Shown: in pieces, positions 17,378 through 26,513 of the stretch | How the letters are laid out: each line of letters begins with the position of its first letter | Numbering within the stretch: the stretch's first letter is position 1 | DNA from: SIG299 sp045531955 | GTDB lineage: Bacteria > Bacillota > Clostridia > Lachnospirales > Lachnospiraceae | Assembly: GCA_045531955.1 (NCBI GenBank) | Contig: JAZSFC010000004.1 | Location: forward strand, 1 to 64,000 | Direction: 5' to 3' | DNA length: 64,000 nt | The notes under the pieces: generated by a model | What the model was told of the DNA's origin: nothing | Seen by the model: only the letters and a program-made list of their open reading frames with translations | The model's database searches: none | Position numbers and translations under genes: made by a program

Positions 17378-17636
17378 AATCATTGCAGTAGCAGTGCTGG
17401 TACTGTTCGGCGTTATTACTTACAGTGGCATTGAACTTCAGGCAGAAAAACGCGCCTTGGAAAAAAGGAAAAATGAACTGGAAGCAGAACTTCAGACAGA
17501 GCAGGAACGTTCGGAAGAACTGGAAGACCGTCGGGCTTATATGCAGACCGTACGTTACATAGAGGAAATCGCAAGAAAGGTTTTAGGTTTGGTATATCCG
17601 GATGAAACTATTCTGCGGCCGGAGGAAGAAGAATAA
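17322..17636 (+). CDS. divIC: Septum formation initiator DivIC/FtsB
   Basis: A 104-aa bitopic protein: basic N-terminus, one membrane helix (KIIAVAVLVLFGVITYSGI), then a leucine-poor charged coiled coil (~residues 42-75) and the family ending YIEEIARKVLGLVYPDE. DivIC works with FtsL and DivIB in the divisome. AAAGGACAGG lies about ten bases upstream of the ATG. It overlaps yabQ by 56 bases, an unusually long overlap that uses a different frame. Confidence 0.94.
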   Translation: MKGKARNTGKNGNKKNGLKIIAVAVLVLFGVITYSGIELQAEKRALEKRKNELEAELQTEQERSEELEDRRAYMQTVRYIEEIARKVLGLVYPDETILRPEEEE

Positions 17637-17656
17637 AAGAATAGGTCAGATTATGC

Positions 17657-17688
17657 GGAAGAGTTTTAAAAACTCTTCCTTTTGTTTT
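17657..17688 (+). terminator. Terminator after divIC
   Basis: GGAAGAGTTT-TAA-AAACTCTTCC, a perfect 10-bp stem, followed by TTTTGTTTT. Its T tract runs straight into the spoIIE -35 region. Confidence 0.9.
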
Positions 17689-17719
17689 GACAAAAATTGT
17701 AAATTACCTGCCGTATAAT
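17687..17719 (+). promoter_or_regulatory. spoIIE promoter with 21-base spacer and overlapping Spo0A-like box
   Basis: Perfect TTGACA (17687-17692) and perfect TATAAT (17714-17719) are 21 bases apart rather than 17. The Spo0A-dependent spoIIE and spoIIG promoters of B. subtilis have the same abnormal spacing (21-22). The complement of the -35 reads TGTCAAAA, one mismatch from the 0A box TGTCGAA. Control by Spo0A-P is inferred from this match. Confidence 0.75.
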
Positions 17720-17782
17720 ACCGGACAGACACGATAGAAACCGGAGAACTTCCGGTACAACTTTGTGATACGGGAGGAATTT

Positions 17783-18982
17783 ATGGAAGGACAAGCAGAA
17801 TGGACAGTCAGGGCGGCAAGGTCGTATCAGGAACTGGCAAGGGTGTTTTCGACCTATGTATCCGGAAAAATGGAGCCGGAATGTAATTGTGAAGAAAGCG
17901 TGGAAGGAGAATTTTCCTGTGATACATGTCCGAGAGTTACCAGAATAAAGCAGACAGCATATAATCAGATGCTGGAAGGAAAGGAAGCGTTGGTATATCA
18001 GTTGGAGGAGACGGCCCGGTATTTTCAGGAAATGGAAGTTTCCTTAAAAAGGGAGAAATATCTTTCCGAATCGGAGATAAGGGAGCTGGTATATTATTTG
18101 CGGAGATATCATATCAGGGCAAGAGCGGTGGAGACCGCCTGTAAAAACGGTAAGGGAAGAGAACTGTCTGTATGTCTGCGTCTGGATACAGGAAGGGGAA
18201 CCATGTCTCTGCGGCTGACGGAGAGACTACTTTCGGAACAGCTGGGGTTCCCTGTAAAGGCTTCCTGTCCGGAGAGGGGGTATCTCTCGGAGGAGGAGAA
18301 ACGATTTATATTCCGGGAGCATCCCGCCTATTACTGTCTCACCGGTGTAGCCAGAATGGTAAAAGAAGAGCAGAAGGTGTCCGGAGATTCCTTTTCATTT
18401 TTTTATGAAAACGAGGGAGAACTGGCGATGATTTTATCAGATGGTATGGGAAGCGGCGAGGCGGCAGAACGGGAAAGTGAATCGGTTCTGCTGTTGTTAG
18501 AGAGGATGTTGGCAGCGGGATTTAGGGAGGAGACGGCAATCCGTCTGATTAATTCCGTGCTGGCTTTACGTGCAGAACAAAATTCTTTTGCTACGTTGGA
18601 TATTAGCCGCATCAATTTGTACGGAGGAACCTGTGAGTTTATTAAAATCGGAGGGGCGGCTACCTACATCCGGCGGGGAGGATGGCTGGAATGTGTGGAG
18701 GCAAAGACACTTCCAATCGGAATGCTGCAGAGGGTAGACTATGATTTTATGATGAAAAAATTGTATGACGGGGATTATATTATTATGATGAGTGATGGTG
18801 TGCTGGATGCAGTGCCGGAAGGTGAACGTGCGGAATTTTTACAGCAGATTATCGGCGATAATCCGGGGCAGAATCCCCAGGTGATTGCAGGCCGGATTCT
18901 GAATGCTTCGTTACTGCTACAGAATTTTGAACCGCGAGATGACATGACGGTATTAGTGTGTGGTATTTTTGAGGAGAAATAA
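17783..18982 (+). CDS. spoIIE: Stage II sporulation protein E phosphatase, lacking the membrane domain
   Basis: A 399-aa PP2C-type serine phosphatase. Metal-binding motifs are intact: LSDGMGSG near residue 221, MMSDGV near 338 and RDDMTVLV near 385. The N-terminal ~180 residues match the cytoplasmic regulatory part of SpoIIE, with a Cys cluster (CNCEE...CDTC). In Bacillus, SpoIIE (827 aa) dephosphorylates SpoIIAA to release sigma-F and is tethered to the septum by ten membrane helices; no such helices are encoded here, and the 146 bases upstream hold only terminator and promoter. ATG 17783 follows GGGAGG by nine bases. Position between divIC and tilS confirms orthology. It would have to reach the septum by protein contacts alone. 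Confidence 0.92.
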   Translation: MEGQAEWTVRAARSYQELARVFSTYVSGKMEPECNCEESVEGEFSCDTCPRVTRIKQTAYNQMLEGKEALVYQLEETARYFQEMEVSLKREKYLSESEIRELVYYLRRYHIRARAVETACKNGKGRELSVCLRLDTGRGTMSLRLTERLLSEQLGFPVKASCPERGYLSEEEKRFIFREHPAYYCLTGVARMVKEEQKVSGDSFSFFYENEGELAMILSDGMGSGEAAERESESVLLLLERMLAAGFREETAIRLINSVLALRAEQNSFATLDISRINLYGGTCEFIKIGGAATYIRRGGWLECVEAKTLPIGMLQRVDYDFMMKKLYDGDYIIMMSDGVLDAVPEGERAEFLQQIIGDNPGQNPQVIAGRILNASLLLQNFEPRDDMTVLVCGIFEEK

Positions 18983-18994
18983 GGGTTTTGAGTC

Positions 18995-19023
18995 TTGTCA
19001 ATTCGGAATGGACTTGTTAAAAT
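18995..19023 (+). promoter_or_regulatory. tilS promoter, giving a near-leaderless transcript
   Basis: TTGTCA (18995-19000), 17-base spacer, TAAAAT (19018-19023). Transcription would start around 19030, two or three bases before the tilS ATG at 19033. Confidence 0.65.
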
Positions 19024-19032
19024 AAAAGTACT

Positions 19033-20448
19033 ATGGAAAAAGCATTTGAATTTTACAATAAGATAAAGGCTTTTTGCAGGCAGAAAGAACTGTTTGCCGC
19101 GGGAGACAAGGTGTTGCTTGGGCTTTCCGGGGGGGCAGATTCCGTCTGCCTTTTTCTGGTGCTTACGGAATTGGCAAAGGAATGGAACCTGACTCTTTTT
19201 CCGGTACATGTGAACCACAATCTCAGGGGAGAAGAGGCCTGCAGGGACCAGGAATTTTGCAGAAAATTATGTCACGCCTATGGCTTTACGCTGCAGGTGG
19301 TTTCCGTACAGGTGGCAGAAGTTGCAAAAGAACAGGGTCTTTCCTTAGAGGAAGCGGGAAGAACCGTACGGTATGAGACGTTTTCTTCGAAGATGGAAGA
19401 ATGGGACTGCCAAAAAATTGCCGTAGCACATCATAAGGATGACCAGGCAGAAACGGTATTGTTCCAGTTGATTCGCGGAAGCCGGTTAAAGGGGCTTTCC
19501 GGCATGAGTGCCCAAAACGGTGTTGTAGTGCGGCCGCTACTTGGGGTAAGCAGAGAAGAAATTGAATTGTTTTTAGCGGAAAAAAAACAAAATTATTGTA
19601 TAGACAGCACTAATTTGGAGGAAGAATATACCAGGAACAAAATTCGTCACCGGGTGATTCCGGAAGCAAAGAACATTTGTGAGCGGGCAGTAGAGCATCT
19701 GGCGGAAACCGCAGAATACGCCGGAGAGGTGGAAAAACTTCTGGAAAGGCTCACAGAGGAACTTTTTGACCGAACAGCTATAGAGGACAGGGGAAATGGC
19801 ATTGCGCTTAAAATTGAGCCGCTACGGAGCTCAGAACGGCTTTTAGCAGAACGGGTAATCTATAAGGCACTGTGCAGGGTGTACGGAAGGAAAAAAGATA
19901 TTACAGCCGGGTATGTGGCGGATTGTATGGACCTGACGGAAAAGCAGTCCGGGCGGTATCTTACCTTGCCGGAGGGTGTAGTGGCAAAAAGAAGCTTTGA
20001 TGTCCTGTGGATTGGCCGGAACATTCCGGCAGATTCTTTTTGTGCGGAAGAAATCAGAGAGTTCCCGTACCGGACATTTTTACCGGCGATTGAAAAAAAT
20101 CTTACCCTTTCTTTGGTATCAAGGGAAAAACTATCGGAAAATATTCCAAAAAGTACCTATACGAAATGGTTTGATTATGATAAAATAAGTAAAGTTATTT
20201 CCGTAAGACCACCGGAACCGGGTGATGAAATCGTGGTTTATACCGATGGCAGAAAGAAGCAGGTGACGGATGTTTTTGCAGAGGCAAAAGTACCGGCGGA
20301 AAAACGGATGGTTTATCCGGTACTGGCAGCAGGAAACCGGGTGCTTTGGATTCCTGGCATCCGCGGAAGCGAAGGCTACCGTATCACAAAAGAAACAAAG
20401 CAGGTTTTAGTAGCAACGATAGACGGAGGAAACGAAGATGGAAGATAA
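19033..20448 (+). CDS. tilS: tRNA(Ile)-lysidine synthetase TilS
   Basis: A 471-aa ATP-dependent enzyme that converts C34 of the CAU-anticodon tRNA-Ile to lysidine so that it reads AUA. The PP-loop SGGADS is at residues 32-37, followed by the HVNHNLRGEEA segment and AHHKDDQAETVL; C-terminal TilS substrate-binding domains end with VLWIPGIRGSEGYRI. No Shine-Dalgarno precedes the ATG, yet the N-terminus (MEKAFEFYNKIKAF) fits the family and no alternative start exists before the PP-loop. Its 3' end overlaps hpt by 11 bases. Confidence 0.96.
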   Translation: MEKAFEFYNKIKAFCRQKELFAAGDKVLLGLSGGADSVCLFLVLTELAKEWNLTLFPVHVNHNLRGEEACRDQEFCRKLCHAYGFTLQVVSVQVAEVAKEQGLSLEEAGRTVRYETFSSKMEEWDCQKIAVAHHKDDQAETVLFQLIRGSRLKGLSGMSAQNGVVVRPLLGVSREEIELFLAEKKQNYCIDSTNLEEEYTRNKIRHRVIPEAKNICERAVEHLAETAEYAGEVEKLLERLTEELFDRTAIEDRGNGIALKIEPLRSSERLLAERVIYKALCRVYGRKKDITAGYVADCMDLTEKQSGRYLTLPEGVVAKRSFDVLWIGRNIPADSFCAEEIREFPYRTFLPAIEKNLTLSLVSREKLSENIPKSTYTKWFDYDKISKVISVRPPEPGDEIVVYTDGRKKQVTDVFAEAKVPAEKRMVYPVLAAGNRVLWIPGIRGSEGYRITKETKQVLVATIDGGNEDGR

Positions 20449-20959
20449 AATCAGTGTTTTAATTCCACAGGAAGAACTGGAAGCAAGAATCCGCGAGATG
20501 GCGGCACAAATCAGCAAGGATTATGAAGGAGAAAAACTGCATCTGGTATGCATATTGAGAGGAAGCATTTTTTTCACCTGTGAGCTGGCAAAATACATTA
20601 CCGTTCCGGTAACCATAGACTTTATGTCCGTATCCAGCTATGGTGACGGCACCGAAAGCTCCGGAAGAATTAAAATCATGAAGGATTTGGACGATCCGAT
20701 TAAGGACAAAAATGTCCTTGTGGTAGAGGACATTATTGATTCCGGCCGTACGTTGTCCCATCTGCTTTCTTTCTTAAAAGTAAGAGAGCCGAAGAGTTTA
20801 AAGCTTTGTACGTTGCTTGACAAGCCGGACCGCCGTGTGGTAGATGTAAACGTGGACTATGTCGGTAAAGAAATTCCGGACTTATTTGTGGTAGGCTATG
20901 GTCTGGATTATGCCCAGAAGTACCGCAATCTCCCTTACATCGGAGTGGTGGAATTATAA
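20438..20959 (+). CDS. hpt: Hypoxanthine phosphoribosyltransferase
   Basis: A 173-aa purine-salvage enzyme making IMP/GMP from hypoxanthine or guanine and PRPP. The PRPP-binding motif VLVVEDIIDSGRTLSHL is near residue 90; upstream SVSSYG and downstream DKPDRR fit Hpt. It starts inside tilS (AGACGGAGGAAACGAAG SD region) and precedes ftsH by 28 bases, as in most Firmicutes. Confidence 0.97.
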   Translation: MEDKISVLIPQEELEARIREMAAQISKDYEGEKLHLVCILRGSIFFTCELAKYITVPVTIDFMSVSSYGDGTESSGRIKIMKDLDDPIKDKNVLVVEDIIDSGRTLSHLLSFLKVREPKSLKLCTLLDKPDRRVVDVNVDYVGKEIPDLFVVGYGLDYAQKYRNLPYIGVVEL

Positions 20960-20987
20960 AGCGACATAAATTTAGGAGGATTATATT

Positions 20988-22799
20988 TTGAACAAGAGCT
21001 CAAAAGGACAGGGATTTTTTATCCTGTTAATTATCTGTGTGCTGCTGGGGCTGGGGTTAACCTTAACTCATCAGACAAATGCAGTTAACTATACGTATCA
21101 GGACTATCTGGAGGATTTGGCGGACGGAACGGCAAAACGTGTTGTAATCCGGCAGAATGAAGAGGCGCCTACCGGTCAGGTTAGCGTGGTAGATAAAAAT
21201 GATACGGTAAAAACCTTTAATGTAGTAAATACCCAAACGGCATGGCAGGCAGCTATGGATGCAGGAATCAGTCCGGAGGTTATGGATATTTCCAAACCGA
21301 ACTGGTTTATGACCGAAATCCTGCCGATGATTTTAATTTTTATTGTCATGTTCTTTATGTTTAATATGATGATGGGCAGAAGTGCCGGCGGCGGAGATTC
21401 CAAAATGATGAACTTCGGTAAAAGCCGTGCAAAGATGACATTAAATACCGATGGCAAGGGAACTACCTTTAAAGATGTTGCCGGCGTAGCGGAAGAAAAA
21501 GAAGAATTGGCGGAAATTGTGGATTTCTTAAAAAATCCGAAAAAATATATCCAGGTGGGTGCAAAAATACCAAAGGGTGTTATTTTAGTAGGCCCTCCGG
21601 GAACCGGTAAAACTTTACTTGCCAAAGCAGTTGCAGGGGAAGCGGGAGTTCCTTTCTTTACTACCTCCGGTTCCGACTTTGCGGAAATGTTTGTAGGTGT
21701 GGGTGCATCCAGAGTACGTGACCTGTTTGATCAGGCAAAGAAAAATGCACCATGTATTGTTTTCATTGATGAAATTGACGCGGTGGCAAGACACCGTGGT
21801 ACCGGTATGGGCGGCGGACACGATGAGCGTGAACAAACCTTAAACCAGCTGCTGGTAGAAATGGATGGCTTTGCCATCAACGAGGGTATCATTGTAATGG
21901 CAGCCACCAACCGTGTAGATATTCTGGATCCTGCCATTCTTCGTCCGGGACGTTTCGACCGTAAGGTTTATGTAAACCGTCCGGATGTTAAGGGAAGAGA
22001 AGAAATTTTAGCGGTTCATGCAAAGAACAAGCCACTGGCAGAAGATGTAGACTTAAAGAGAGTTGCCCAGACAACGGCAGGCTTTACCGGTGCGGATTTA
22101 GAGAATCTGTTAAATGAAGCTGCGATTGCTGCGGCAAAGGAAGACCGTGCTTTCGTTAGGGAAGAGGACATTAAAAAGTCCTTAATCAAGGTTGGCATCG
22201 GAATGGAAAAGAAGAGTCGTGTGGTAAGCGAAAAGGAAAGAAGAATTACCGCATATCACGAAGCGGGTCATGCAATCCTGTTCCATGTGCTGCCGGATGT
22301 AGGTCCGGTGTATACCGTATCCATTATTCCGACCGGTTCCAGTGCTGCGGGATATACCATGCCGCTTCCGGAACGGGATGAAATGTTCTTAACCAAGGGT
22401 AAGCTTTTACAGGATATTATGGTAAGTCTTGGTGGCCGTATTGCCGAAGAAATGGTATTTGACGATATTACCACCGGTGCTTCCCAGGATATTAAGCAGG
22501 CAACCCATACTGCAAGAAATATGGTAACCAAATACGGTTTTTCTGATAAAATCGGTCTGGTGAACTGTGAAATCAGCGAGGATGAGGTATTCCTCGGCAG
22601 AGATTACGGCCATACCAAAAATTACAGTGATGCAGTGGCAAACAGCATTGACGAAGAGGTTCGTGCAATTATTGACGAATGTTACGAAAAGGCAAAGCAG
22701 CTGTTAATTGAGAATAAAGCGGTTCTGGAGGCATGTGCAGAGCTCCTTCTCGAGAAGGAACGTATCACAAAAGACGAATTTGAGGCGCTTTTTGTATAA
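20988..22799 (+). CDS. ftsH: ATP-dependent zinc metalloprotease FtsH
   Basis: A 603-aa membrane AAA+ protease. Two membrane helices flank an extracytoplasmic domain (residues ~8-26 and ~107-125); Walker A GPPGTGKT is at 202-209, Walker B FIDEID near 260, the second region of homology ends RPGRFDR, and the zinc site HEAGH is at 424-428. The start codon is TTG at 20988, supported by AGGAGGA seven bases upstream and by the absence of any ATG before the first helix. FtsH degrades misassembled membrane proteins and, in Bacillus, is needed for sporulation. Confidence 0.97.
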   Translation: MNKSSKGQGFFILLIICVLLGLGLTLTHQTNAVNYTYQDYLEDLADGTAKRVVIRQNEEAPTGQVSVVDKNDTVKTFNVVNTQTAWQAAMDAGISPEVMDISKPNWFMTEILPMILIFIVMFFMFNMMMGRSAGGGDSKMMNFGKSRAKMTLNTDGKGTTFKDVAGVAEEKEELAEIVDFLKNPKKYIQVGAKIPKGVILVGPPGTGKTLLAKAVAGEAGVPFFTTSGSDFAEMFVGVGASRVRDLFDQAKKNAPCIVFIDEIDAVARHRGTGMGGGHDEREQTLNQLLVEMDGFAINEGIIVMAATNRVDILDPAILRPGRFDRKVYVNRPDVKGREEILAVHAKNKPLAEDVDLKRVAQTTAGFTGADLENLLNEAAIAAAKEDRAFVREEDIKKSLIKVGIGMEKKSRVVSEKERRITAYHEAGHAILFHVLPDVGPVYTVSIIPTGSSAAGYTMPLPERDEMFLTKGKLLQDIMVSLGGRIAEEMVFDDITTGASQDIKQATHTARNMVTKYGFSDKIGLVNCEISEDEVFLGRDYGHTKNYSDAVANSIDEEVRAIIDECYEKAKQLLIENKAVLEACAELLLEKERITKDEFEALFV

Positions 22800-22980
22800 T
22801 TTAACGGCGTGTTTTTGAGGGTGGAAAGAGAGTTGTTGTTATTTTTAACAAAAAATCAGGTAAAATTTTGTAAAGTTTGTGCACACTTATGTGAGAAACT
22901 GTACTATAATAACACACGTAAACCCCAATACATTATATAGTTTTTGCTACACCCCATAAGTAACAAAAATACCTTCTCCG
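22800..22980 (+). other. Intergenic stretch with an isolated TATAAT box; possible small RNA
   Basis: No gene is visible. A perfect TATAAT at 22905-22910 has no convincing -35 at 16-18 bases (TTGTGC at 22877 is 22 bases away). About 95 bases downstream is a strong terminator, so a short untranslated RNA is possible. Confidence 0.25.
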
Positions 22981-23012
22981 AAAAGGCTGGCAAGCGATTG
23001 CCAGCCTTTTTA
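22981..23012 (+). terminator. Terminator downstream of ftsH
   Basis: AAAAGGCTGGCAA pairs perfectly with TTGCCAGCCTTTT around GCGA, 13 bp. Confidence 0.88.
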
Positions 23013-23083
23013 CCTTTCGTAAAAGGCGGAGACAAAAAAGAGAGAGAATAAAAAGTAGACAAGAGAGGACAGGCATAATCTTT

Positions 23084-25108
23084 ATGAATCTGAATTTGTT
23101 TTTTTCAGACGGAACAAAAGAATACCGGAATCCGGTAAATTGTAAGGCGGGAGATGCGGTGACCGTACGCTTCCGTGTGCCGGCCGGATGCAGGGCATAT
23201 CCGATGCTTCATACAGAGCAGGGAGAGCTTCCGATGGAGTTATCGGAAACAGGAAAGAGATTTGATTATTACACGGCAACCGTGACAGTAGGAGAAAAAC
23301 CGGAATGGTATTATTTTTCTTTTATTTGCGAAGGTGCGATTTACCATTATGACCGTAGCGGTGTTACCAATCATGCGGAGAAAGATTTTTTCTTCCGCCT
23401 GACTCCGGGCTTTGATGTACCGGAGTGGGCAAAGGGCGCTGTGATGTACCAGATATATACGGACCGTTTTTGTAACGGTGATAAGTCTAATGATGTTATT
23501 ACCGGTGAATACACTTACCTTGGCACGGAAGTGGAAAAGGTAGAGAAGTGGAATACTCCGGTGGCGGATTTGGATGTAGGCCGTTTTTACGGCGGTGATT
23601 TAGCCGGTGTACGAAAAAAACTGGATTATTTACAAGACTTAGGCGTGGAGGTTATTTATTTTAACCCGTTGTTTGTATCTCCGTCCAATCATAAATATGA
23701 CAGCCAGGATTATGACTACATTGACCCGCATTTTGGTGTAATTGTTAATGACGGAAAAATAGGCGACAGCGCGTTTGCAACTTATATTAAGAGAACAACG
23801 GATAAAGAAAACCTGGAGGCCAGCAATGCGTATTTTGCGGACTTAGTGGCAGAAATCCACCGCCGCGGTATGAAGGTTATTTTAGACGGCGTATTTAACC
23901 ATTGCGGTTCTTTCAACAAGTGGCTGGACAGAGAGGGCTTTTATGCTGCCAGTGGCGAGTACCGGCCGGGTGCGTATCAGTCCAAGGAAAGCCCGTATTG
24001 GAATTTCTTCAAATTCCGGAACGAAAATGATAAAAACTCCTATGAGGGCTGGTGGGGCTATGAAACCCTGCCAAAGTTAAATTTTGAAGAATCCGAAGAA
24101 CTTTGTGAGTATATCTGCAAGGTGGGTGCCAAATGGGTGTCTGCTCCGTACCATGTAGACGGCTGGCGTCTTGATGTAGCAGCGGATTTGGGTCATACCG
24201 AAGAGTTCAACCATAAGTTTTGGAAACGGTTCCGCAAGGCGGTAAAGGGGGCAAATCCGGAAGCAGTGATTTTGGCGGAGCATTACGGAAATGCGGCTTC
24301 CTGGCTGCAGGGTGATGAGTGGGATACCGTCATGAACTATGATGCCTTTATGGAACCTGTCACCTGGTTCTTAACCGGAATGGAAAAACACAGCGACGAA
24401 TTTCGGGGATATTTGTGGAATAATCACGAGCATTTTCTTCAGTGTATGAAATATAATATGGCAAAATTCCAGACACCGTCTCTGTATTGCGCCATGAACG
24501 AGTTGTCGAACCATGACCATTCCCGCTTCTTAACAAGAACCAATCACCAGGCAGGAAGAGTTCAAGTGCTGGGAGCAAAAGCAGCGGAAGAGGGCATTAA
24601 TAAGGCGGTGTTTGCCGAGGCGGTTGTACTGCAGATGTTCTGGCCGGGGGCACCAACCCTGTATTACGGTGATGAAGCCGGTGTATGCGGTTTTACCGAC
24701 CCGGATAACCGTCGTCCGTACCCTTGGAAAAATGAAGATACAGAGCTGATAGAATTCCATAAAGAAGTGATAAAAATTCACCGTACGTATCCGGCGCTGC
24801 GTACCGGTTCTTTCCGTATGCTGCACTGTGAACACGGTATTTTGAGCTTTGGCCGGTTTGACCGGGAAGACCAATTTTTTATTGCGGTAAATAATAATGA
24901 TACGGCAAAGATTGTAACATTCTCCGTGGAAGAGTTGGACATCAATTCACCGTTTATGGTAAGTCTTATGCTGACCACAGAAAACACAATGACGCCGGAA
25001 GCTAAGCTTTATTCCGTGGCAGACGGAAAGCTTTCCCTGACCATGCCGGCATTCTCTTCCTTTGTGTTGAAAAACTTTAATGTGGAAGCCGGGCAGAACA
25101 GTAAATAA
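23084..25108 (+). CDS. Glycoside hydrolase family 13 (neopullulanase/cyclomaltodextrinase type)
   Basis: A 674-aa alpha-glucan-active enzyme. An N-terminal beta-sandwich (residues ~1-115, CBM34-like) precedes the GH13 barrel. Catalytic residues are visible: nucleophile Asp364 in GWRLDVA, acid Glu399 in LAEHYG and transition-state Asp478 in LSNHDHSR. No signal peptide, so it works on maltodextrins imported into the cytoplasm. There is an unusual long insert around residues 155-190 (ITGEYTYLGTEVEKVEKWNT) typical of the cyclomaltodextrinase group. The SD is weak (GAGGA about 17 bases before ATG). It shares no operon with glgP 24 kb downstream but their functions join. Confidence 0.92.
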   Translation: MNLNLFFSDGTKEYRNPVNCKAGDAVTVRFRVPAGCRAYPMLHTEQGELPMELSETGKRFDYYTATVTVGEKPEWYYFSFICEGAIYHYDRSGVTNHAEKDFFFRLTPGFDVPEWAKGAVMYQIYTDRFCNGDKSNDVITGEYTYLGTEVEKVEKWNTPVADLDVGRFYGGDLAGVRKKLDYLQDLGVEVIYFNPLFVSPSNHKYDSQDYDYIDPHFGVIVNDGKIGDSAFATYIKRTTDKENLEASNAYFADLVAEIHRRGMKVILDGVFNHCGSFNKWLDREGFYAASGEYRPGAYQSKESPYWNFFKFRNENDKNSYEGWWGYETLPKLNFEESEELCEYICKVGAKWVSAPYHVDGWRLDVAADLGHTEEFNHKFWKRFRKAVKGANPEAVILAEHYGNAASWLQGDEWDTVMNYDAFMEPVTWFLTGMEKHSDEFRGYLWNNHEHFLQCMKYNMAKFQTPSLYCAMNELSNHDHSRFLTRTNHQAGRVQVLGAKAAEEGINKAVFAEAVVLQMFWPGAPTLYYGDEAGVCGFTDPDNRRPYPWKNEDTELIEFHKEVIKIHRTYPALRTGSFRMLHCEHGILSFGRFDREDQFFIAVNNNDTAKIVTFSVEELDINSPFMVSLMLTTENTMTPEAKLYSVADGKLSLTMPAFSSFVLKNFNVEAGQNSK

Positions 25109-25122
25109 TAAAAGGTAAACAT

Positions 25123-26481
25123 ATGAAACGCTGGATTGCAGAAAACAAATCATATATTAAAACAACCCTGAATGTAGCCTGGCCGGCGGTAATGGAGTCC
25201 TTCTTTGTTGCACTGGTGGGCATTGTGGATTCCTTCATGGTGAGCCGTCTTGGTACCTATGCGGTGGCGGCGGTAGGACTTACCACCCAGCCAAAGTTTT
25301 TGGGGTTGGCTTTGTTTACAGCGGTAAATGTGGCACTTTCTTCCATTACAGCCCGCAGAAAGGGACAAAACGACCGGGACGGAGCTAACCGCACCTTGCT
25401 TTTTGTGTTGTGGTATGTGCTTCTTCTTGGCGTAATCGTCAGTGTGATTTGTGTTACTTTTGCAGATACTTTTATAAGACTTGCCGGTTCCCAGGAAGAC
25501 ACTCATGATGCAGCAGTTGCTTATTTCCGTATTATTATGGGTGGTATGATGTTTACCATCATTTCCCTGGCAATCAATGCGGCACAAAGAGGCTCCGGCA
25601 ATACCAAAATAGCATTGCGCACCAATTTAACTTCAAATTTGGTTAACGTGGTATTCAATTTTCTGCTGATTGAGGGTAGATTTGGTTTTCCGGCATTGGG
25701 AATCGAAGGTGCCGCCATTGCTACGGTAATCGGTACGGCGGTTTCCTGCGGCATGAGCATTGCGTCGGTGTTCCGGAAAGACAGCTTTGTTAATATAACA
25801 TATATGATTGCCAATAAGCTTAAAGCAACCATGGCAGATGTCAAAGTCCTGATAAAATTGGCGAGTTCCGTTTTTGCAGAGCATATATTGCTTCGGATAG
25901 GTTTTATGTCGGTTGCGGTTATGGCAGCCAACCTCGGTACCCAGGAATATGCAGCGCACCAAATCGGAATGAACGTTATGTCTCTGTCCTTTTCTTTCGG
26001 GGACGGCATGCAGGTAGCTGCCGTTACGTTAATTGGGCAATGCCTGGGAAGAAAAGAACCGGAAATGGCGAAGAAATACGGTACTATATGTCAGCGCATC
26101 GGCAATGTCATTTCGATTGTTTTGTCTATTCTGTACCTGGTGGGTGGAGAAACCTTTTTCCGGTTGTATTTTCCGCAGGATGAATATGCCGTATCCATCG
26201 GTTTGCAGATTATGAAGGTGATGGTTATTATTGTACTGATGCAGGTTGCTCAGGTAATTTACATGGGATGTCTCCGAGGTGCCGGCGATGTGAAATTCAC
26301 GATGATAGCATCCACCATCAGCGTAACGTTGATTCGGCCGACGGTATCCTATTTATGTGCCTATGTATTACAAATGGGTGTGATAGGTATCTGGCTCGGA
26401 ATTGTAGGAGACCAGGTAGTCCGTCTGATTTTAACCAATCGGAGATTCCGGTCCGGAAAATGGACAAAGATAGAGGTCTAA
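25123..26481 (+). CDS. MATE-family efflux transporter
   Basis: A 452-aa inner-membrane protein with about twelve helices in two similar halves, of the multidrug and toxin extrusion family (NorM/DinF-like). Characteristic are the N-terminal AWPAVMESFFVALVGIVDSFMV segment's core and the repeated half beginning near residue 240. It is 14 bases after the GH13 gene and 32 before the HAD gene. Na+- or H+-coupled export is known for the family; the substrate cannot be told from sequence. Confidence 0.92.
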   Translation: MKRWIAENKSYIKTTLNVAWPAVMESFFVALVGIVDSFMVSRLGTYAVAAVGLTTQPKFLGLALFTAVNVALSSITARRKGQNDRDGANRTLLFVLWYVLLLGVIVSVICVTFADTFIRLAGSQEDTHDAAVAYFRIIMGGMMFTIISLAINAAQRGSGNTKIALRTNLTSNLVNVVFNFLLIEGRFGFPALGIEGAAIATVIGTAVSCGMSIASVFRKDSFVNITYMIANKLKATMADVKVLIKLASSVFAEHILLRIGFMSVAVMAANLGTQEYAAHQIGMNVMSLSFSFGDGMQVAAVTLIGQCLGRKEPEMAKKYGTICQRIGNVISIVLSILYLVGGETFFRLYFPQDEYAVSIGLQIMKVMVIIVLMQVAQVIYMGCLRGAGDVKFTMIASTISVTLIRPTVSYLCAYVLQMGVIGIWLGIVGDQVVRLILTNRRFRSGKWTKIEV

Positions 26482-26513
26482 AATCCTTTGCCCGTAAAAC
26501 GAAGGGGGATTAT

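Noticed and set aside
17640..17782. Frameshifted 5' part of spoIIE encoding membrane helices
   Set aside because: The interval is fully taken up by a terminator and a promoter; divIC ends just before, leaving no room for lost helices.
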